From the NCBI GenBank assembly GCA_937992195.1, contig CALKKV010000027.1, positions 1 to 42,549 on the forward strand: a stretch of DNA of 42,549 nt, read 5' to 3'. Shown here piece by piece: positions 36,601 to 42,549 of this stretch (position 1 is its first letter; each line of letters begins with the position of its first letter). A program made the position numbers and the translations under genes. The DNA comes from an uncultured Gammaproteobacteria bacterium. Its GTDB lineage: Bacteria > Pseudomonadota > Gammaproteobacteria > Arenicellales > Poriferihabitantaceae. Under the pieces are notes generated by a model, which saw nothing but the letters and a program-made list of their open reading frames with translations, did no database searches and was not told the DNA's origin.

Positions 36601-37002
36601 TCATTCCTTGCTTGTGGGTTGTCCGCTATTAATCCAAGCAGAAATACCGTCTGTGACATTGTAGATTTTGGCGTAACCCAGACCATTCGACAGCCAGTTT
36701 GACACGACCTTCGACCGCACTCCTGTTTGGCAAATGAGTATCACGGGTTGATCTTTATCGGTGATCTCGCTGAGCTGTTCCAGCCACTTATTGGCATTAT
36801 AGTCGCCATTTTTATCGAAGAAAGTCAGTTTATGGCTGCCTGCAATTATCCCGGTTTCAGCCCATTCGTCGGCACGCCGGACGTCTACCACTGGCACGCC
36901 AGATTCCATCAGCGCCTGTAGCTCCACATTGGTTACATTGGTTAACTCTGCGCGTGCAGAAAGGCTAAGTAGGCAGAAAATAAGGCCATAAATAAATCGC
37001 AT
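36601..37002 (-). CDS. Periplasmic rhodanese-domain protein
   Basis: This is a single rhodanese domain with the active-site loop C-Q-T-G-V-R-S, where C91 would carry the persulfide sulfur, and with V-V-D-V-R-R-A-D-E-W near residues 38-47. The start at 37002 is chosen because GGAG lies six bases upstream and it yields a clean signal peptide (M-R-F-I-Y-G-L-I-F-C, cleavage near A-R-A-E); an upstream in-frame start would spoil it. The mature protein should be periplasmic. It converges closely with the dioxygenase gene and is divergent from the methyltransferase gene. Confidence 0.88.
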   Translation of the reverse strand: MRFIYGLIFCLLSLSARAELTNVTNVELQALMESGVPVVDVRRADEWAETGIIAGSHKLTFFDKNGDYNANKWLEQLSEITDKDQPVILICQTGVRSKVVSNWLSNGLGYAKIYNVTDGISAWINSGQPTSKE

Positions 37003-37100
37003 CTGTTTCTCCAGGATGACTGAGTATGAATTGTGCCTTACTAGGATCACTTGTCCAAACGAAAAACTTTTCTGGAAGAGGAAAAAATGCGTTAAGATAC

Positions 37101-37135
37101 AATTATATAAACATATTGTTATGTAATTAAATAAT
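37101..37135. promoter_or_regulatory. AT-rich palindrome before the methyltransferase gene
   Basis: ACATA at 37111-37115 and TATGT at 37120-37124 form a perfect inverted repeat around TTGT, inside a longer AT-rich stretch that also contains AATTA and TAATT flanks. It sits 24-37 bp before the start codon, where a repressor would block transcription. The size and symmetry would suit an ArsR-type or similar dimeric regulator. Which protein binds it, if any, is unknown. Confidence 0.4.
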
Positions 37136-37147
37136 TAAGGTCTTTCG

Positions 37148-38203
37148 ATGGAAAACAAGCTCGATCAATTACTCGCCGAAAAAGGCGTACTTCTAGCTGA
37201 TGGCGCTACCGGTTCAAACTTGTTTGCAGTTGGCTTGCAAACAGGTGATTCCCCGGAGTTGTGGAATGATATTCACCCCGATCGTATTGCGAATCAGTAT
37301 CAAAGTTTTATCGATGCCGGGTCCGATATTATTTTGACCAATACCTTCGGCGGTACTGCTTACCGACTAAAACTGCATAATGCTGAAAATCGCGTCGAAG
37401 AGCTCAATGTAAAGGCAGCGGAAATCGCCCGTCAGCAGGTCGATAAAGTGGATCGGACAGTGTTGGTTGGAGGTTCAATGGGGCCGACTGGTGAAATTAT
37501 GGAGCCGATTGGCACGCTTTCACAGGAGGATGCAGCAAACGCTTTTGAGGAACAGGCAAAAGCGCTGAAGAAAGGTGGTGCCGATATCTTTTGGATTGAG
37601 ACGATGTCTTCAAAAGAAGAAGTCGAAGCGGCAGTGATTGGTGCTTCCCGTGTTGGCTTGCCTATTGTTGCGACATTTAGCGTGGATACCAATGGAAGAA
37701 CAATGATGGGTTTAGCCCCTGCTGACATTGTGGCATTGGCCCATGAAATGGAAAACATACCTTATGCAATTGGAGCTAACTGTGGTGTGGGTGCCTCGGA
37801 GTCAGTAGCGGCAGTGGTCAACATGCAAAAAGCGTGCGAGCAGCAGTCGGTTTCGCCAAAAATTATTGTCAAAGCAAACTGTGGTGTTCCGGAGTACATC
37901 GACGGCAAGATTGTTTACAGTGGCACTGAAGAGATTATGGCGCAATATGCAAAGTTGGCGATCGATGCTGGTGCGAATGTGATTGGCGGCTGTTGTGGAA
38001 CGACACCAGCCCACGTTGCAGCGATGCGTGAATCTATTGACTCTCACAAAAAGGGTGAAACCCCAAAGCTTGAACTAATTGTTAATCAACTTGGCGAGGT
38101 TTCTACCGGCGCCCAAGCGCAGTTAAGAGGGGAGATGAGTATCGCAGCTGGTGCGTTGTCCGATAGGGGAGAACAACGAACTCGGCGAAGACGCCGCGCC
38201 TAG
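37148..38203 (+). CDS. bmt: Betaine-homocysteine-type S-methyltransferase
   Basis: These zinc enzymes methylate homocysteine to methionine from a donor such as betaine or S-methylmethionine. The 351-residue protein has the N-terminal L-L-A-D-G-A-T-G-S-N-L, N-T-F-G-G-T, and the zinc-ligand cysteines C212 (G-A-N-C-G-V-G) and C282/C283 (I-G-G-C-C-G-T-T-P-A-H). The donor cannot be told from sequence alone. The last 50 or so residues go beyond the barrel and end in a run of arginines. AAGG seven bases before the ATG supports the start. A palindrome upstream may regulate it. Confidence 0.88.
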   Translation: MENKLDQLLAEKGVLLADGATGSNLFAVGLQTGDSPELWNDIHPDRIANQYQSFIDAGSDIILTNTFGGTAYRLKLHNAENRVEELNVKAAEIARQQVDKVDRTVLVGGSMGPTGEIMEPIGTLSQEDAANAFEEQAKALKKGGADIFWIETMSSKEEVEAAVIGASRVGLPIVATFSVDTNGRTMMGLAPADIVALAHEMENIPYAIGANCGVGASESVAAVVNMQKACEQQSVSPKIIVKANCGVPEYIDGKIVYSGTEEIMAQYAKLAIDAGANVIGGCCGTTPAHVAAMRESIDSHKKGETPKLELIVNQLGEVSTGAQAQLRGEMSIAAGALSDRGEQRTRRRRRA

Positions 38204-38513
38204 GTTCTGCTAATTATGGTTGAGCTTATTAATCTCTGGGTTCTGCACTTAGCTTAAAAGCATAAATCCATCCTATATGTGATGTGATCTGGCATAGAGA
38301 CACTGAATATGGAATGGCAATAAAGACTTAGGACGAATTGGTTAAACAAGGTTAAAACCGAATCCTGACTATCCGAGTTTTCCCAGGTTTGTAGTTAGCT
38401 GACAAACGATGCCTTGGTTACGTCAAAGATACCCTAGTTTTTATCAGTGTCCGTGCATGAGTCTTCTCGATGTTAGAATGTAAAGTTCCAAGACAGCAGG
38501 CTGTTGATCGATA
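38204..38513 (+). other. Non-coding gap before the ycaO-tfuA genes
   Basis: This 310 bp gap has no convincing gene. It contains only very short frames, the longest ATG-started one being a 24-codon frame at 38409-38483 without a ribosome binding site. I could not assign a promoter; TTGGTT at 38413-38418 has TAGTTT downstream at a spacing of about 15, which is weak. No terminator for the methyltransferase gene stands out. A precursor peptide gene, often found beside ycaO, is not evident. Confidence 0.5.
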
Positions 38514-39728
38514 GTGGAAGAAAAAATCGTCTTCAGGGAAGGCACCCATCGTATTCGCCCGCCTGAAGAAACGCTCTCTATAGTCATGCCACATATGGCA
38601 GCGATGGGTATTACGCGTATTGCTGATGTAACGGGTCTTGACACAATCGGTATTCCTGTTGTCATGGTTTGCAGACCTAACTCCCGATCGGTTTCTGTAT
38701 CACAAGGTAAGGGGCGTACTCTGGCAGCCGCCAAAGCTTCGGGGTTAATGGAAAGCGTCGAAGGATGGCATGCAGAGAATATTGACCTGCCGTTGCGCAC
38801 AGAATCATTTGTCTCTTTAGCAGAAGAAGTAGAGGTCATACCGCTAAATAACTTGCCCCCTCACGGAGAGGAGCGGCCCTCTAGTCAGACTCCGATTACC
38901 TGGATGGCGTCTCAAGAGCTTAATTCAAATCGACCTGTGTGGTTACCATACGAAATGGTGCATACGCGATATACAGACCCTCGGCCTGCTGGATACGGTT
39001 TTTTTCCAGCGAGCAGCAATGGTCTGGCTTCAGGAAATAGTGTTAAAGAAGCGACAGTGCATGGAATCTGCGAGGTCATTGAGCGTGATGCAATTTCACT
39101 CTGGCACCAATTTGGAGCGAGCGCAGTGGATGCGACCTCAATCAATGCAAATTCAATACACGACCCATTATGTGTGCAGACGCTAGATAAGCTCAATCAT
39201 GCCTCACAAAATCCTTATATTTGGGATATCACAGCTGACAATGGGATTCCGACGTACTTCGCGGTGATTGTCGATCGAAATTCTCATACCAAGCATATTG
39301 GTGTTGGCTCCGGCACGCACCTTTGCCGTTCTGTAGCGCTGTTACGTGCACTCCATGAAGCGGTGCAGGTAAGGACGACTTATATCGTGGGTGCGCGTGA
39401 TGATATTACGCAAGACGAATACACCGAAGAAGGGATCGAGGATAAACATCGCTTTTTTCGGCGATTGATCGAAGCGTCCTCGTTTGAGCAGTCTTTTGGT
39501 CGCAGACGTGATCTAGATGGTGAAACGGCTGAGTCTGATTTACAAACATTGCTGAAGCGCCTTCGCCTAACAAATATTGAAGAAGTGTTTTGTGTGAATC
39601 TAACGCGACCCGAGTTCGATATTTCTGTGGTACGTGTAGTGATTCCCGGGTTGGAGTCACCACATGACGATGCTGAATATTTACCAGGGGAGCGTGCGCT
39701 TCGTGCAAAAGAGGTTTTTGGGCGATGA
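38514..39728 (+). CDS. ycaO: YcaO-domain protein (probable thioamide-forming type)
   Basis: YcaO enzymes use ATP to activate backbone amides of peptides, giving azolines with Cys/Ser/Thr, or thioamides or amidines with other nucleophiles. The 404-residue protein shows the ATP/Mg-binding pattern S-x-G-K-G with ASGLMESVEGWHAE (about 61-88) and S-N-G-L-A-S-G followed by H-G-I-C-E-V-I-E-R-D (about 168-192). The C-terminus (A-K-E-V-F-G-R) lacks the proline-rich PxPxP end of azoline-forming YcaOs. With the overlapping tfuA gene, this points to thioamidation; the substrate is unknown. The start is GTG at 38514, the only option downstream of an in-frame stop, and its ribosome binding site is poor. 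Confidence 0.92.
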   Translation: MEEKIVFREGTHRIRPPEETLSIVMPHMAAMGITRIADVTGLDTIGIPVVMVCRPNSRSVSVSQGKGRTLAAAKASGLMESVEGWHAENIDLPLRTESFVSLAEEVEVIPLNNLPPHGEERPSSQTPITWMASQELNSNRPVWLPYEMVHTRYTDPRPAGYGFFPASSNGLASGNSVKEATVHGICEVIERDAISLWHQFGASAVDATSINANSIHDPLCVQTLDKLNHASQNPYIWDITADNGIPTYFAVIVDRNSHTKHIGVGSGTHLCRSVALLRALHEAVQVRTTYIVGARDDITQDEYTEEGIEDKHRFFRRLIEASSFEQSFGRRRDLDGETAESDLQTLLKRLRLTNIEEVFCVNLTRPEFDISVVRVVIPGLESPHDDAEYLPGERALRAKEVFGR

Positions 39729-41017
39729 TTGTTGTCTACGTTGGCCCAACTATATCGAGTGAAGAAGTAACTTCTATTTTGGATTGCCGTTGTTTACCGC
39801 CGGTATCTCATGGCGACATCCTTCAATTAGATCTGGAAAATATTTCTGCAATAGGGATTATCGATGGGTATTTTGAAGGTGCACCTTCCGTGTGGCACAA
39901 AGAAATATTGTATGCCATGGATCAAGGAGTGCATGTATATGGCGCCGCAAGTATGGGAGCGTTACGCGCTGCGGAGCTGCATTCGTTTGGTATGCAAGGC
40001 GTAGGAACGATATTTGAATGGTATCGTGACTTAGTTATTGAAGACGATGATGAAGTGGCTGTTTCACATGGTCCAGTTGAATCAGATTATATGGTTGCTT
40101 CTGAGCCCATGGTAAATATTCGAAAAACACTTCAGCTCGCATTAGAGGCTGAAGTTATTTCGCAAAATGATTTTACTGCTTTGATCAATCGAGCGAAGGG
40201 CACTTTTTACAAACAAAGGAATTGGGGGGCTTTGCTTTCCGGAGCACGATGGGAAGTCTTGCTTGATTGGGTGAAAACGAATCGGGTAGACCTAAAAAAA
40301 GAAGATGCTCTTGCGATGACAACCAAACTGGTTTCTGATCAAAGTAAATTTGATCAGGCCCTTAGAACAAACTATCTGTTTGAGTGGACGAATGTTTGGG
40401 ATGCCGCTTTTTGTTCGATACGTGGCGATGCTTCGCCCTTTCTAAGTGTGCCCGATCGCCTGGTTTTAGAGCAGATAAAGCTAGAACCCGCAGTGTATCT
40501 TGCGATTGAGGAGCAGGTTTTGTCACGTTGGCTTTCAAACAACCCAGATAAAGTGGAGGCAGGGGCTGAAGCGAAAGAAGCGTTGAAAGCGTTTAGAGCT
40601 AAGAATGGTTTAACGATGCATGCTGAACTGCTGGCGTATATGCAACAAGTCGATCTGAGTGAAACGGATCTTGTCAGTCAGATGGAAAGAGAGGGTTCTA
40701 TCATGGCGGCGCGAAAATTGAGTGGAGACCTGTCCGGAGAGATTATTTCAGCACTGCACCAGGATAATAAATACGCCGAACTGTTGCAGATTGCAATGGC
40801 AAAAGAAGACGCACTGCAGCAAGCAGAGATCTCGGTATCTGCCTCTAAGGTGAAACGGGGAAGTTACCTGATTTGGTATTTTGAGCGAATATTAGGTGTG
40901 GAGGTACCCTATGACATTGCGGCTTATGCAACAGCGAATGGATTTACGGGGGTTGCCGAGTTTGATCGGATATTGCTGAAAGAGTATTTGTATCAGGAAC
41001 ATTTGTCTAATAAATAG
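39725..41017 (+). CDS. tfuA: TfuA-like protein, partner of YcaO, with long C-terminal extension
   Basis: TfuA proteins work with YcaO in making thioamides. In methanogens the pair modifies methyl-CoM reductase, and TfuA is thought to supply or deliver sulfur. The N-terminal 120 or so residues carry the family signature: V-G-P-T-I, P-P-V-S-H-G-D-I, I-I-D-G-Y-F, then V-Y-G-A-A-S-M-G-A-L-R-A-A-E-L and D-D-D-E-V-A-V-S-H. The remaining 200 or so residues are helical, charged and unrecognised. At 430 residues it is well beyond the core domain. It overlaps ycaO by four bases (ATGA), so translation is coupled. Confidence 0.9.
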   Translation: MIVVYVGPTISSEEVTSILDCRCLPPVSHGDILQLDLENISAIGIIDGYFEGAPSVWHKEILYAMDQGVHVYGAASMGALRAAELHSFGMQGVGTIFEWYRDLVIEDDDEVAVSHGPVESDYMVASEPMVNIRKTLQLALEAEVISQNDFTALINRAKGTFYKQRNWGALLSGARWEVLLDWVKTNRVDLKKEDALAMTTKLVSDQSKFDQALRTNYLFEWTNVWDAAFCSIRGDASPFLSVPDRLVLEQIKLEPAVYLAIEEQVLSRWLSNNPDKVEAGAEAKEALKAFRAKNGLTMHAELLAYMQQVDLSETDLVSQMEREGSIMAARKLSGDLSGEIISALHQDNKYAELLQIAMAKEDALQQAEISVSASKVKRGSYLIWYFERILGVEVPYDIAAYATANGFTGVAEFDRILLKEYLYQEHLSNK

Positions 41018-41138
41018 CTTAACTAATTCGTTTGATTTATGGCTATTAAACGAATGACCTCTGGTTTTTGTGAACTCTGCCTTTGCGCTTGTAGCAAACT
41101 TACGCTAGGGTTTACCTATAACTATTTGGAGTGGAAAA

Positions 41139-42470
41139 GTGGGAACGCGATTCTGGTTATTTCCGCAAACCCCAACGGATGAAAATAGCCTGCCTGCGGA
41201 GCAGGTAGAGCTGTCACCGCCTGCTGGAAGCCTTGAGCCTGGACCGGCGGATCATTCTATGTATGTGATTTTTCCGGTTGGGAAGGATTTGGAATATGGA
41301 ATGCATAAAGATCCGCAAGGTCGAGATTTTGTGTATCTCCCGCCCTGGGACGGTGAGATTTATGAGCAAGCGTCTCCGGATCAAGATGGTCACTTTCTGC
41401 ATTATCAAGATGTCAATGACGGACGATTTCACGCGGCGCATATCTATGCGTCTATTCGTTTTACGTTGGATGTGTGGGAAAGTTATTTTGGCCGAACGAT
41501 AAACTGGCACTTTCGAAACCACTATGATCGCGCAGAGATCAATATTTTGCCCGATTTTGACAACGCGATTATCGGCTATGGTTTTGTTGAAGTTGGCACC
41601 TATGTCGATAAGAAAGACGGTTCGTTATCCCCATTTTCGCTTAACTTCGATGTCCTCGCCCACGAGGTTGGCCACGGAATTGTATACGCTGAGGTTGGGA
41701 TGCCTGACCCGAAAAGAGAGTCGGCGGAATATTTGGGTTTTCAGGAGTCCTGCGCCGACATCGTGTCGATGGTTGCGGCATTGCATTTCGAATCGATCGT
41801 TCAAGAGGTGCTTGAATCTACCTCAGGCAACTTATACATGCATAATCATCTTAATCGATTCGCCGAAACGTCTTCGAGCAAACAAATTCGACTTGCCTGT
41901 AATGATTTAAAGTTATCTGACTTTTCTGCTGGCTGGTCAGATGAACATATCCTCGCTCAGCCCCTGACCGGTGCAATTTTCGATATCCTTGTTGATATCT
42001 TTCATGAAGAACTGGTTCGAGTTGGGGCAATTTCCTCAAGTCTTGAGCACATCTCGGATCAGCTAGAGGGTTCTGACTCCTACCATTCCGAATTGCAGGA
42101 TGAGTTTGATGAAGCATACTCTTCTAATCCTAAGTTGTTTCGCGAGGCGTTAATATTTGCTCGAGACAGTCTCGCAAAACTGATGATTGAAACGTGGGCT
42201 CGACTAGAAGCGGATCATCTGGAATATCTGGATGTGCTTGATGCGATGCTAAAGGCTGACAATGCGGTTTTTGACAACGCGTATCGGAAAATTATTGATG
42301 TCAATTTTCGCTGGCGTGAAATCGGGGTGGCAAAAGTTGGCCCGAAACTGCCAAAGAAGCAGGATGACCCAGAGAGTCACACTCACTCTAACAGAACGCT
42401 GGTATTAGAGGATGAGCCCGTAGCCAGCGTTTCATATCAGCAAAGATATCTGCTTGCGCGCCACATTTAG
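41139..42470 (+). CDS. Gluzincin-type zinc metallopeptidase-like protein without signal peptide
   Basis: The 443-residue protein has a zinc site of the thermolysin-like (M4/M36) pattern: H175-E-V-G-H179 in F-D-V-L-A-H-E-V-G-H-G and E203 in G-F-Q-E-S-C-A-D-I. D207 fits the ExxxD helix. No signal peptide is visible, which is unusual for secreted thermolysin-type enzymes, and the N-terminus is proline-rich. The last 40 residues are hydrophilic. The start is GTG with GGAG at 41128-41131. It lies 121 bp after tfuA on the same strand, so it may belong to the same system, for example by cutting a modified substrate. That role is inference. Confidence 0.8.
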   Translation: MGTRFWLFPQTPTDENSLPAEQVELSPPAGSLEPGPADHSMYVIFPVGKDLEYGMHKDPQGRDFVYLPPWDGEIYEQASPDQDGHFLHYQDVNDGRFHAAHIYASIRFTLDVWESYFGRTINWHFRNHYDRAEINILPDFDNAIIGYGFVEVGTYVDKKDGSLSPFSLNFDVLAHEVGHGIVYAEVGMPDPKRESAEYLGFQESCADIVSMVAALHFESIVQEVLESTSGNLYMHNHLNRFAETSSSKQIRLACNDLKLSDFSAGWSDEHILAQPLTGAIFDILVDIFHEELVRVGAISSSLEHISDQLEGSDSYHSELQDEFDEAYSSNPKLFREALIFARDSLAKLMIETWARLEADHLEYLDVLDAMLKADNAVFDNAYRKIIDVNFRWREIGVAKVGPKLPKKQDDPESHTHSNRTLVLEDEPVASVSYQQRYLLARHI

Positions 42471-42479
42471 CGTTGATTT

Positions 42480-42549
42480 GTGCCAAATTCACACTCGACA
42501 CCTTATGAATTACTGAATACACTTGAAGATAACTATAAAAAACGAACCA
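42480..42549 (+). CDS. Possible start of a further gene, cut by the window edge
   Basis: A GTG at 42480, nine bases after the metallopeptidase stop, opens a frame that stays open to the end of the window (23 codons: V-P-N-S-H-S-T-P-Y-E-L-L-N-T-L-E and on). The hydrophilic, helix-like composition suits coding sequence, and the close spacing fits an operon. There is no clear ribosome binding site and the stretch is too short to judge properly. Confidence 0.35.
   Translation, partial: MPNSHSTPYELLNTLEDNYKKRT

Noticed and set aside
37148..39728. The homocysteine methyltransferase as a member of the ycaO-tfuA operon
   Set aside because: A 310 bp gap separates them and nothing links the two functions directly; it seems a neighbour rather than a partner.
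1..42549. CRISPR arrays, insertion sequences, integrases, tRNA or attachment sites
   Set aside because: I looked for regular direct repeats, transposase-like proteins and tRNA-like clover leaves and found none that could be supported.

Overview
The window is a gene-dense chromosomal segment of a gammaproteobacterium, inferred from gene content and order. The 5' part has the run pilP-pilQ-aroK-aroB-gltB-gltD-hemE and the middle has kdsD-lptC-lptA-lptB-rpoN-hpf-ptsN-rapZ, both arranged much as in Pseudomonas-like bacteria. Two features depart from that pattern: an hprK gene sits between ptsN and rapZ, and no kdsC lies between kdsD and lptC. I cannot name a genus. I saw no tRNA, rRNA, insertion sequence, prophage or CRISPR array, and most of the window reads as core chromosome.

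Layout. 1-3195: end of a type IV pilus operon (lipoprotein PilP, secretin PilQ), closed by a hairpin placed directly before aroK. 3250-4916: shikimate genes aroK-aroB. 5158-12290: both glutamate synthase subunits and hemE. 12326-13463 (minus): a TerC-family membrane protein and a DUF1244 protein. 13642-16614: KDO precursor isomerase and the Lpt LPS export genes. 16952-23327: sigma-54, a ribosome hibernation factor and a nitrogen-type PTS with HPr kinase, RapZ, NPr and Enzyme I. 23382-25770: diacylglycerol kinase, a crotonase-fold protein and a class III CoA-transferase. 25786-27699 (minus): exported lytic transglycosylase. 27763-29643: exported DUF255 protein. 29659-31135 (minus): the two N-degron aminoacyl transferases, followed by divergent tsaD. 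32271-33849: plsY and divergent folB-folK. 33964-35168 (minus): cytochrome b561 and YceI. 35397-35815: rpmB-rpmG. 35975-38203: intradiol dioxygenase-like protein, periplasmic rhodanese (minus) and a betaine-homocysteine-type methyltransferase.

The right end (38514-42470, possibly continuing past the edge) is the least ordinary part. A YcaO enzyme overlaps a TfuA-like protein by four bases, and about 120 bp further on is a leader-less zinc metallopeptidase of the HEXXH...E type. In characterised systems, YcaO plus TfuA install backbone thioamides in peptides or proteins. No convincing precursor peptide is visible here. Either the substrate is encoded elsewhere (a distant peptide or a housekeeping protein), or it lies just beyond the window, where another reading frame has already begun.

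How the genes work together. The ptsN-hprK-rapZ-npr-ptsI run is a tightly overlapping operon. It encodes a complete phosphorelay (Enzyme I, NPr, EIIA-Ntr) plus a serine kinase/phosphorylase for NPr, and no sugar permease is present, so it looks like a regulatory rather than a transport PTS. kdsD with lptC, lptA and lptB forms an LPS synthesis and export block. The Bpt/Aat pair would mark proteins for the N-degron pathway.
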